A stretch of 41,179 nucleotides of DNA from an uncultured Pelagibacteraceae bacterium (lineage in GTDB: Bacteria > Pseudomonadota > Alphaproteobacteria > Pelagibacterales > Pelagibacteraceae): positions 1 to 41,179 of the forward strand of contig CACIKS010000008.1 of the NCBI GenBank assembly GCA_902587295.1, given 5' to 3'. The notes beneath the pieces were generated by a model. It saw only the letters and a list, made by a program, of their open reading frames with translations. It had not been told where the DNA came from and searched no databases. Positions 1 to 7,261 of the stretch are shown piece by piece. The translations under genes and the position numbers were made by a program. Every line of letters starts with the position of its first letter. The stretch's first letter is position 1.

Positions 1-1
1 G

Positions 2-982
2 GGTGATGAGTCCTTGAATAAGAGAAATATGTCTAGACTTATCAAAGTAATGAACCGTTTTGGCGCAGAATTCCTGCCAAAAAATAAATATAATTTTCCG
101 TTGACCTTAGTTTCATCAGAGATGCCAATTGGAATAGATTATATTTCTGGAGACTCTGCTCAAATTAAAAGTTCCGTTATTTTAGCTGGTTTAAATTCAT
201 ATGGAAATTCAGAAATTATAGAAAAAAAAGAGACTAGAGATCATACTGAGAAAATTTTATCGTTGAATTCTAAAAGTATAAAAATAGAAAAAAATAAAAA
301 TTTAATAAAAGTTTTTGGCAAAAAGAGTCTTGGAAATTTAAATATTCAAATTCCTTCAGATCCATCTTCTGCTGCATTTTTTTCTACTTTATGTTTGTTA
401 ACTAAAAACTCTAAAATTATAATTAAAAATGTTTGTTTAAATCAAAAAAGATTAGGTTTTTACAATCTGCTAAAAAAATCAGGTGCAAGGATAAAAATGG
501 TAAATGTTAAAAAAAAAAATAATGAACTTGTTGGAGATATTTTGGTAAGAAGTAGTAAAATTAGACCTATTAAAAGTGGATCTAAACATTATCTTTCAGC
601 CACAGACGAATATCCAATTATGTTTATAATTGCTGCACTTACTAAAGGAATTTCAAAATTTACCGGAATAAAAGAGCTAGCAAACAAAGAATCAAATAGA
701 ATTTTAGAAATGAAAAAAATATTGAAAAAAATTGGTGTAAAATGTAAATCAAATAAAGACTCGATGACTATATCTGGAAACGTTATTTCAAACAAAAAAA
801 AACATATTATTAAAGTTAACAGTATGCACGATCATAGAATAGCAATGTCCTGTGCCGTTCTAGCTTTGATAACTGGAATTAAATTTTCTATAAAAGGGTT
901 TGAGACTGTTGATACATCTTTTCCGTCTTTTCTAAAGATAGTAAAAAATTTAGGTGGTAAATATGAAATTAAAAAAAAGTGA
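2..982 (+). CDS. aroA: 3-phosphoshikimate 1-carboxyvinyltransferase (EPSP synthase), 5' truncated
   Basis: Sixth step of the shikimate pathway: joins PEP to shikimate-3-phosphate, in the cytoplasm. The reading frame is open from base 2 and begins inside the conserved GDESL segment, so the N-terminal part lies outside the window. Visible family motifs are the DEYP segment with the catalytic Asp, a NKESNR segment matching the usual KESDR, MHDHRIAM, and a C-terminal TSFPSF of the class II (CP4-like) kind. The start codon is not in the window. Its 3' end overlaps cmk by 20 bp, the usual alphaproteobacterial aroA-cmk-rpsA order. Identification is firm. The KESDR-to-KESNR change is a mild oddity. 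Confidence 0.95.
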   Translation, partial: GDESLNKRNMSRLIKVMNRFGAEFLPKNKYNFPLTLVSSEMPIGIDYISGDSAQIKSSVILAGLNSYGNSEIIEKKETRDHTEKILSLNSKSIKIEKNKNLIKVFGKKSLGNLNIQIPSDPSSAAFFSTLCLLTKNSKIIIKNVCLNQKRLGFYNLLKKSGARIKMVNVKKKNNELVGDILVRSSKIRPIKSGSKHYLSATDEYPIMFIIAALTKGISKFTGIKELANKESNRILEMKKILKKIGVKCKSNKDSMTISGNVISNKKKHIIKVNSMHDHRIAMSCAVLALITGIKFSIKGFETVDTSFPSFLKIVKNLGGKYEIKKK

Positions 983-1625
983 TAAACTAATAATAGCTGC
1001 TGACGGTTCTGCTGCTAGCGGAAAAACCACTGGTGCAAAAAAAATTTCTAAAAAATTCGGTTTAAATTTTCTTTCTTCAGGTTTGTTATATAGATACGCA
1101 AGTTATAGACTATTAAAAAGTAAACCAAAAAATAAAATTCTTTTTTTAAAAAAAATTTTTAAAAAAACAAATTACAATAATTTAAAAAAAATTGATTTGT
1201 ATTCATCAAAAATTTCTGAGTACACATCAATTATAGCTAAAGAAAAAAAGATAAGGCTAATATTAAAGTCGTTTCAAAAAAAATTTGCAAAAAGGTATAA
1301 TAAAGTTTGTATTGAGGGCCGAGATATTGGCACAGTAATTCTTCCTAAAGCAGATATTAAATTTTTTTTTGTATGTGATCTAAATACTGCCGCAAAAAGA
1401 CGTTTTAAAGAACTAAAGAAAAAGAATAAAAAAATTAAATTTTTAAGTGTCAGAAAACAACTGCAAATACGTAATTATCGGGATGTGTCACGAAAAAACA
1501 GCCCTTTACTTAAAAGCCCTGGTGCGGTAATTGTGGACACCGGTAAATTAAAAAATATACCGAATATGATAAAAAAAATGTCAGAAATTGTAGAGGATAA
1601 AATAAAAAGTAAATATGGAAGGTAA
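963..1625 (+). CDS. cmk: Cytidylate kinase
   Basis: Phosphorylates CMP/dCMP with ATP. The 220-aa protein has an N-terminal P-loop of the form DGSAASGKTT (residues 14-23) and the family segment EGRDIGTVILPKAD, followed by an Arg-rich lid region with RDVSRKNSPL near the C-terminus. I chose the ATG at 963 because it is preceded by AGGTGG at a good ribosome-binding distance and fits the family N-terminus. A GTG nine bases upstream is in frame but less likely. It overlaps aroA by 20 bp and rpsA by 11 bp, so the three are probably translated from one message. Confidence 0.94.
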   Translation: MKLKKSDKLIIAADGSAASGKTTGAKKISKKFGLNFLSSGLLYRYASYRLLKSKPKNKILFLKKIFKKTNYNNLKKIDLYSSKISEYTSIIAKEKKIRLILKSFQKKFAKRYNKVCIEGRDIGTVILPKADIKFFFVCDLNTAAKRRFKELKKKNKKIKFLSVRKQLQIRNYRDVSRKNSPLLKSPGAVIVDTGKLKNIPNMIKKMSEIVEDKIKSKYGR

Positions 1626-3348
1626 GTTAGAAACCGTAAAAAAAGAGAGTATAAAAGAATTTGAGAATCTTTTAAATGAAGATTTTAAAAAAAGGGATTT
1701 AAAAGAAGGTAATATAATAAAAGCAACTATTAGCGAAATAGGCAAAAGACACGTCTTTGTAGATTTAAAAGCGAAGAGCGAAGGAATCATTCCCATTGAA
1801 GAATTTAAAATATCAAAAGAACTTGACTCTTTAAAAGTTGGTTCGAAAATTGAAGTTTATCTTGAAAGGATTGAAACTTATAAAGGTGAAATAATTGTGT
1901 CTCGTGAAAAAGCACGTCGTATGTCCTCGTGGAAACGAATGGAGAAAGCTTTTGCAAATCAAGAAGAAGTGGAAGGTATTATAACAAACAAAGTTCGTGG
2001 AGGAATGGTAGTAAATATTGACTCATGTTTATGTTTTTTACCAGGCTCACAAATCGACACGAAACATTTGAAAAATTTTGACCACTTAATGAACACGCCA
2101 TTAAAATTTTTATGTGTAAAACTCGATAAATTGAGGGGAAATATCGTGGTTTCAAGAAGAGCTATTTTAGAAAAAGGTAAAAATGAAGATTTAAAAAAGG
2201 TTTTAGCAAAAATTAAAGAGGGAGATATTGTTGAGGCCCAGGTGAAAGCAATTTTAGATTGGGGCGCATTTTTGGATTTAAATGGTGCGGATGCCCTTTT
2301 ACATGTTACAGACCTATCGTACTCACGCGTAAAAAAAACATCAGATCTATTAACAGTTGGCCAGTCTATTAAGTGTAAGATTATAAAAATCGACCAAGAA
2401 ACAAAAAGAATAAGTTGTGGAATAAAACAAATGCACGAAGATCCTTATAAAGACCTAGAAAAGAAGTATAAAGTGAATGAGACTTATAAAGGTGTAGTGA
2501 CTAAGTGTGTTGAATATGGAGCATTTGTAAAATTACAAGAAGGTTTGGAAGGCTTAGTGCATGCAAGTCAAATTTCATGGACTAATAAAAATGTGCAGCC
2601 TAGCAAAATACTTTCTCCTTCACAGGAAATAAATGTAAAGGTTGTTGAACTAGACCCAGAAAAAAAACGAATTTCCCTTTCTTATAAACAAACTTTAGAC
2701 AATCCATGGGATACTTTCATTAAAAAATTTCCTGTTGGTTCAAGTGTGAAATCTAAAGTTACTAATATTGCTGATTTTGGTTTATTTGTTAAATTAGAAA
2801 ATTCCGAACTTACTGGGATGATACACAAAAATGATATTTCTTGGCGTCCATCAGATGGAGATTTACAAAAATATAAAAAACAAGACTTGGTTTCTGCAAA
2901 GATTCTTGAAATAGATAGAGAGAAAGAAAAGATACGATTGGGAGTAAAACAGCTAGAGAAAGATCCATTTGACTATTTTGCCTCAAAAAATAATGGTGAT
3001 GTAGTTACTGCGGTTGTGAAAGAAGTTTTAAAAAACGGTATAAAAGTATCTGTTGGAAAAGATGAAAACTCCCTTTTTACAATAAAAAAATCTGATTTAG
3101 CTAAAGAACCAGAAAACTGTAGGCCAGAGGTCTTCAATGAAGGTAACAAAATCGATTGTATGATAGTTGGTCTAGATAAGGAAAAAAGGAAAGTCTCTTT
3201 ATCAATAAAAGAATTAGAAATAGAAAATGAAAAGATTGCTATCAAGAAATATGGTAAAGGTGGGACTAGCTCGGGTCAAATGCTTGGTGATATATTAGGT
3301 AAAGCATTTGGTTCAAAGAAAAATAAGAAAAAAGAGGATAAAAAATAA
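1615..3348 (+). CDS. rpsA: 30S ribosomal protein S1
   Basis: mRNA-binding protein of the small ribosomal subunit. The 577-aa product is close to the usual alphaproteobacterial length and consists of about six S1 (OB-fold) repeats, roughly residues 30-97, 115-180, 200-268, 285-355, 372-442 and 458-525. Typical repeat signatures include WGAFLDLNGADALLHVTDL, YGAFVKLQEGLEGLVHASQ and FGLFVKLENSELTGMIH. The C-terminus is a Lys-rich tail. It starts inside the end of cmk and is followed after 6 bp by ihfB, a conserved order in this bacterial class. Confidence 0.97.
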   Translation: MEGKLETVKKESIKEFENLLNEDFKKRDLKEGNIIKATISEIGKRHVFVDLKAKSEGIIPIEEFKISKELDSLKVGSKIEVYLERIETYKGEIIVSREKARRMSSWKRMEKAFANQEEVEGIITNKVRGGMVVNIDSCLCFLPGSQIDTKHLKNFDHLMNTPLKFLCVKLDKLRGNIVVSRRAILEKGKNEDLKKVLAKIKEGDIVEAQVKAILDWGAFLDLNGADALLHVTDLSYSRVKKTSDLLTVGQSIKCKIIKIDQETKRISCGIKQMHEDPYKDLEKKYKVNETYKGVVTKCVEYGAFVKLQEGLEGLVHASQISWTNKNVQPSKILSPSQEINVKVVELDPEKKRISLSYKQTLDNPWDTFIKKFPVGSSVKSKVTNIADFGLFVKLENSELTGMIHKNDISWRPSDGDLQKYKKQDLVSAKILEIDREKEKIRLGVKQLEKDPFDYFASKNNGDVVTAVVKEVLKNGIKVSVGKDENSLFTIKKSDLAKEPENCRPEVFNEGNKIDCMIVGLDKEKRKVSLSIKELEIENEKIAIKKYGKGGTSSGQMLGDILGKAFGSKKNKKKEDKK

Positions 3349-3354
3349 AACTCT

Positions 3355-3651
3355 ATGGTGAGATCTGAGATAATCTCAATATTATCTAAAAAAATTCACC
3401 GAAAATTAAAAAAATCTGACTTAGAAAAAATATTACAAATATTCATCGATACAATTGTTGATGGTATAAAAAATGATAAAGCAACTGAAATCAGAAGTTT
3501 TGGTCGATTTGCTAGTAAAAAATTGAGAGCAAAGTTGGGTAGAGATCCAAGAACAGGAGAAACAATTCAAATTTTGGAAAAAAAATCAATTGCCTTCAAG
3601 ATGTCAAAAGATTTAAAAAAAAGCCTTAATGAAGGAAGTATGATAAATTGA
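3355..3651 (+). CDS. ihfB: Integration host factor subunit beta
   Basis: DNA-bending HU/IHF-family protein of 98 aa. The N-terminal helical dimerisation part begins MVRSEIISILSKK. The beta-arm region carries the signature RSFGRF...RDPRTGE, and the C-terminal helix FKMSKDLKKSL closes the fold. IHF-beta is favoured over HU because it lies directly behind rpsA, its standard place in proteobacteria, and because of the arm sequence. Its stop overlaps the TTG start of pyrF. Confidence 0.93.
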   Translation: MVRSEIISILSKKIHRKLKKSDLEKILQIFIDTIVDGIKNDKATEIRSFGRFASKKLRAKLGRDPRTGETIQILEKKSIAFKMSKDLKKSLNEGSMIN

Positions 3652-4304
3652 AAAAGAATATTTTTGTTGCCCTGGATTTTTCAAACTTTGAAAAAGCTCT
3701 AGATATTGCTAATAGCGTTAAAAATGATGCAGCTGGGCTTAAAATTACAAATGAATTATTCGCAATTTGCGGAAAAGAGGGTTTAAAAAAACTTTCTGAT
3801 TTTGGACTAGAAATTTTTCTTGATTTAAAAATTCTTGATATTCCTAACACGGTAAAAAAAACTGTAGCAAGTATCGCATCTTTGAAAACTGTAAAATATT
3901 TAACCGTTCATACAAGTGGAGATTCTGATATGTTGAAAGCGGCAAAGGAAAGCTCGGGTCAATTAGAACTGTTAGGGGTCACTGTATTAACTTCACAGCT
4001 CTCATCAAAAGATAAAGTCAAAACTTTAACTGACCTCGCTATCAAATCGGGCCTTAGTGGTGTCATTGCTTCAGCTCAAGAATATGATTTAGTAAGATTG
4101 ATGTCTAAAGATTTAAAAATCTTTTGTCCTGGAATACGGGGTGCTTATGATAAGAAAGATGATCAAAAAAGGGTTAAAAGCTATTCTGAATTTTGTAAAA
4201 TCTCAAAAAGTGACGCTAAGGCCTTTTGTGTAATTGGTAGACCTATTTACGAAAACGGCGATGCTGGCCAAAACATCAAAAAAATTATACAATCAGCTGA
4301 TTAG
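3648..4304 (+). CDS. pyrF: Orotidine 5'-phosphate decarboxylase
   Basis: Last step of UMP synthesis. The 218-aa TIM-barrel protein carries the OMP decarboxylase tetrad: K32 (GLKI), D59, K61 and D64 in the segment DLKILDIPNT, plus the late phosphate-binding GRPI near residue 198. The start is a TTG at 3648 that overlaps the ihfB stop (TTGA). No in-frame ATG gives the family N-terminus (KNIFVALDF), and GAAGGAAG upstream can serve as ribosome-binding site. It sits between ihfB and trpB, where related genomes, as I recall, also carry trpF. No trpF is present here. Confidence 0.93.
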   Translation: MKKNIFVALDFSNFEKALDIANSVKNDAAGLKITNELFAICGKEGLKKLSDFGLEIFLDLKILDIPNTVKKTVASIASLKTVKYLTVHTSGDSDMLKAAKESSGQLELLGVTVLTSQLSSKDKVKTLTDLAIKSGLSGVIASAQEYDLVRLMSKDLKIFCPGIRGAYDKKDDQKRVKSYSEFCKISKSDAKAFCVIGRPIYENGDAGQNIKKIIQSAD

Positions 4305-4325
4305 CAAAATTAATCGAATTAAATA

Positions 4326-5540
4326 ATGAAAATTAGAAAAGGTATACCTTTAATCGATCAGCACGATAAAAATGGTTTTTACGGTGGTAAATTTGGTGGA
4401 AATTTTATTGCCGAAACAGCTATAAAACCCATACAAGATTTATCAAAGTTATTTGAGAAGCTCAGAAAAGATAAAAAATTTCTAAAACTTAAAGATTATT
4501 ATTTCAAAAACTACTTGAAGGGAGAGACACCTCTTTTCAAATTAGAGAATTTAACTGATCACCTCGGTGGTGCACAGATCTGGTGTAAAGATGTATCGGC
4601 CATACATGGAGATGCTCATAAGGCTTATCATGCAACGGTAAACGCGCTTATTTGTAAAGCTGCAGGTAAAAAATATATTGTAGGCGACACAGGAGCTGGC
4701 ATGTTTGGAAAAAACTTAGCGATGGCTGCCCGTGAACTAAAACTAAAATGCAAAATCTTTATGGGAACAAAAGATATAAAACGTCAGGCACCTAATGTTA
4801 AGTTTATGAGAGAAGCTGGTGCAGAAATTATTCCTGTAAGCAGTGGTAGTGCAACTTTAGTTGATGCTGTATCAGAGTGTATGAGATATTATGTTAGTAA
4901 CTGTGATACAACTCACCTAGCAGTGGGGTCTGCAATTGGAGCAAACGTGTTTTTAAAAATTTGCGCATATTCAACCGCACAAATATCAAGAGAATTAAAA
5001 AAACAATTGTTAGAAGAATTTGGTGAAATTCCAAAAATGAAGCTTGTAAATGTGATCGGTGGTGGCTCCAGCGCAGCAGGATTTTGGAGTGAGTTTATAC
5101 ATTATCCAAAAAAACATATTGAGCTAATCGGTGTTGAAGCAAAATATTGTGCTCCTCTTACAACAAATGCAAAACTAGCAATTTTACATGGAGCTGCTCA
5201 ATATTGTTTGACTGACAAAAATGGTCAGATAAAAGAAACTCACTCAATCTCTGCAGGTTTAGATTATCCAGGCGTCTCACCTCTTCACTGTTTTTTAAAA
5301 GACACAGGCCGTGCACGTTACTGTTCTGCGAGTGATGAGCAGGCGTTAGCTGCTTTTAAATTAGTTACACAACTTGAACCATCCGTTAAACCTAGTCTTG
5401 AACCTTCTCATTGTCTTCACGAAGTAATACGTTTGGCACCAAAATTAAATGAGGATGAAATAATAATTTATAATAATTGCGGTCATGCATACAAAGATCG
5501 AAAAATAATTCAGGAAAAAATAGGATATTATCCTACATGA
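4326..5540 (+). CDS. trpB: Divergent tryptophan synthase beta chain-like PLP enzyme
   Basis: Fold-type II PLP enzyme of 404 aa, about normal TrpB length. Clear homology to TrpB runs end to end: GGNFIAET near residue 24, the Schiff-base H98-K99, TGAG at 122-125, SGSATL at 173-178, SISAGLDYPGV with D313, and LKDTGRA. Key positions differ from canonical TrpB (Salmonella numbering): E109 is Asp (D121), Q114 is Met, H115 is Phe, the GPHPYP segment is GANVFL, GGGSN is GGGSS, K167 is Val (V179), S377 is Cys (C385), and the residues around the lysine (HTGAHKINN) read HGDAHKAYH. It is coupled to the TrpA-like gene by ATGA. A PLP lyase/synthase is certain. Whether it still makes tryptophan from serine and indole is open. 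Confidence 0.8.
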   Translation: MKIRKGIPLIDQHDKNGFYGGKFGGNFIAETAIKPIQDLSKLFEKLRKDKKFLKLKDYYFKNYLKGETPLFKLENLTDHLGGAQIWCKDVSAIHGDAHKAYHATVNALICKAAGKKYIVGDTGAGMFGKNLAMAARELKLKCKIFMGTKDIKRQAPNVKFMREAGAEIIPVSSGSATLVDAVSECMRYYVSNCDTTHLAVGSAIGANVFLKICAYSTAQISRELKKQLLEEFGEIPKMKLVNVIGGGSSAAGFWSEFIHYPKKHIELIGVEAKYCAPLTTNAKLAILHGAAQYCLTDKNGQIKETHSISAGLDYPGVSPLHCFLKDTGRARYCSASDEQALAAFKLVTQLEPSVKPSLEPSHCLHEVIRLAPKLNEDEIIIYNNCGHAYKDRKIIQEKIGYYPT

Positions 5541-6337
5541 GGAATGCAATAGATTTAGCTTTTCAAAAAGGCAGGGTTGAAAAAAAACCACTTTTAATTT
5601 CCTACACTGTTTGTGGGGACCCTAATAAAAAAAAATCTCTTGAAATTTTAAAGTCGATCTCAGAATATGTAAATATTGTAGAATGGGGCTTTGCCCACAA
5701 CTGTCCAACAGCTGATGGTCCTGACATACAAAACAGCTCTTATAGAGCAATTAAAAATGGGGTAAATTTAAAAGATACTTTTAAATTAGTTAAAGATTAT
5801 AAAAAATATAAAAATTCAAAACCGTTAATTTTGATGGGCTATTATCAAATGATTTTTCACTATGGTGAAAAAAGATTTGTAAAAAAATGTAAAGAGGTTG
5901 GTGTTGATGGATTAATCGTAGTTGATCTTCCTTGGCCTAATAATAAAGATATTGCTAAACTTTGTAAAAAAAACTCGATTTGTTTTATTCAGTTGGTTGC
6001 ACCTACAACAACCAAAAAAAGAATGAAAATGATAATTAAGGACAGTCACCAAATTCTGTACCAAATTTCTATGATAAGTACGACTGGAAAGAAGTTGAAA
6101 GTTTCGTCCAAAGAAATTATTAAAAATAACAAGATAATAAAACGAATTAATCCCAAAAAAAACGTTGTAGTAGGCTTTGGTATTAACAAAAAAAATATAT
6201 CATCACTTAAGAAATGTGACGGATTAGTAGTAGGTTCTGCTATATGTAAAGAAATATCAACATCGCTAAAGAACCGTCAAAATCCTGTCAAAAAGTTGAA
6301 TAAAATGGTAAAAGAATTAAAAAGAAAAATGTCATGA
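5537..6337 (+). CDS. trpA: Divergent tryptophan synthase alpha chain-like aldolase
   Basis: TIM-barrel protein of 266 aa, the usual TrpA length. In canonical TrpA this subunit cleaves indole-3-glycerol phosphate into indole and glyceraldehyde-3-phosphate. Both catalytic acids remain at the same numbers, E49 (VEWG) and D60 (ADGP), as do Y175 and T183 and the phosphate-binding VGFGI and VGSAI segments. The loop before D60, normally PFSDP, reads AHNCP, so D56, which pairs with beta K167, is Cys. SRSGVTG is replaced by SMISTTG. I chose the ATG at 5537, which overlaps the TrpB-like stop as ATGA. An upstream in-frame ATG at 5477 would add a non-homologous 20-aa extension. It overlaps accD by ATGA. 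Confidence 0.8.
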   Translation: MRNAIDLAFQKGRVEKKPLLISYTVCGDPNKKKSLEILKSISEYVNIVEWGFAHNCPTADGPDIQNSSYRAIKNGVNLKDTFKLVKDYKKYKNSKPLILMGYYQMIFHYGEKRFVKKCKEVGVDGLIVVDLPWPNNKDIAKLCKKNSICFIQLVAPTTTKKRMKMIIKDSHQILYQISMISTTGKKLKVSSKEIIKNNKIIKRINPKKNVVVGFGINKKNISSLKKCDGLVVGSAICKEISTSLKNRQNPVKKLNKMVKELKRKMS

Positions 6338-6822
6338 ATTGGATAAAAAATTTTATTAAACCAAAAATTAAATCTTTATTTAAAAAAAAATCTTCAGATA
6401 GCAAAGATGCATTATGGGCAACATGTGAATGTAAAAATCTAATTTATAAGGAAGATCTTTTTAAAAATTTAAGTGTCTGTCCAACTTGCGGGTCCCATCA
6501 CAAACTTACACCCGATGAAAGATTTAAAATTTTCTTTGATAAACAGCAATACGAAATTTTGGAAGTGCCTTTACCTAAGGATGACCCTTTGAATTTTAAA
6601 GATACAAAAAAATATACAGAGAGATTAAAAAAAGCCAGAGAACAAACAAAGCAATCAGACGCTATAGTAATTGCAAAAGGAAAATTAAATGGAATTGATG
6701 TTACAGTAGGTGCACAAAATTTTTCTTTCATTGGTGGGTCATTAGGCGCAGCTGCTGGAGAGGCTTTTATACATGGTATTCAAAACTCAATTGATAATAA
6801 AAATCCTTTTATTTTTTTTTAG
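6334..6822 (+). CDS. accD: Acetyl-CoA carboxylase carboxyltransferase beta, N-terminal part (frame broken)
   Basis: N-terminal half of AccD, the carboxyltransferase beta subunit that with AccA moves carboxyl from biotin to acetyl-CoA for fatty acid synthesis. After a basic leader it shows a zinc ribbon whose first cysteine pair is CEC (spacing one) rather than the usual CxxC; the second, CPTC, is normal. It then runs through FSFIGGSLGAAAGEAF and stops at TAG right after a nine-T run, at the point where the family continues SASGGARMQ. The start ATG overlaps the TrpA-like stop (ATGA). Removing one T restores a single frame of about 308 aa. Confidence 0.88.
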   Translation: MNWIKNFIKPKIKSLFKKKSSDSKDALWATCECKNLIYKEDLFKNLSVCPTCGSHHKLTPDERFKIFFDKQQYEILEVPLPKDDPLNFKDTKKYTERLKKAREQTKQSDAIVIAKGKLNGIDVTVGAQNFSFIGGSLGAAAGEAFIHGIQNSIDNKNPFIFF

Positions 6823-7261
6823 CTGTAGCGGGGGAGCTAGAATGCAAGAGAGCGCTATTGCTCTTATGCAAATGACACGATCTGTTTTAGCTGTGCATGA
6901 ACTTAAAAAAGCAAAAGTACCCTACGTTGTTGTAATGACGAATCCAACAGCTGGTGGAGTTACAGCTTCTTTTGCTGGTCTAGGTGATATTTTAATTGGG
7001 GAACCAAAAGCTATAATCGCATTCGCAGGACGCCGAGTTATACAAGATACTGTAAAAGAAGAATTGCCGGAAGAATTTCAAACAGCAGAATTTGTAAAAG
7101 AACACGGTGGGATTGACTTGGTAGTGGAAAGAAAATATCTAAGGTCAACAATTTCAACACTTTTATCAATTCTATTGAAGAAAAAAGAAGCTCAAGCTAT
7201 ATCTACAACTGATGTCGCAACCTTCGAAGAAACTTTACCAAAAACTTCAAAAGCAGTATAG
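6773..7261 (+). CDS. accD: Acetyl-CoA carboxylase carboxyltransferase beta, C-terminal part (frame broken)
   Basis: Continuation of accD in the +1 frame. Homology begins at 6821 (SCSGGARMQES); codons from 6773 to 6820 in this frame are not AccD-like. The part contains NPTAGGVTASFA, the oxyanion-type GRRVIQDT segment and EHGGIDLVV, all typical of the AccD carboxyltransferase core. No good independent start or ribosome-binding site is seen, so this half is unlikely to be a free-standing gene. The tail overlaps folC by 50 bp. The protein is essential in most bacteria, and the flanking halves are well conserved, so a functional product through slippage or an uncorrected base is likely. Confidence 0.85.
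   Translation: MVFKTQLIIKILLFFFSCSGGARMQESAIALMQMTRSVLAVHELKKAKVPYVVVMTNPTAGGVTASFAGLGDILIGEPKAIIAFAGRRVIQDTVKEELPEEFQTAEFVKEHGGIDLVVERKYLRSTISTLLSILLKKKEAQAISTTDVATFEETLPKTSKAV
6812..6820 (+). other. Nine-T homopolymer at the accD frame break
   Basis: Nine consecutive T follow ATT at 6811. With nine T the frame reads Ile-Phe-Phe-stop. With eight it would read Ile-Phe-Phe-Ser-Cys-Ser-Gly-Gly-Ala-Arg, matching the conserved AccD core. Either a one-base insertion error in sequencing or assembly, a true recent frameshift, or a slippage site used by RNA polymerase or ribosomes could explain it. The sequence cannot tell these apart. Confidence 0.85.
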
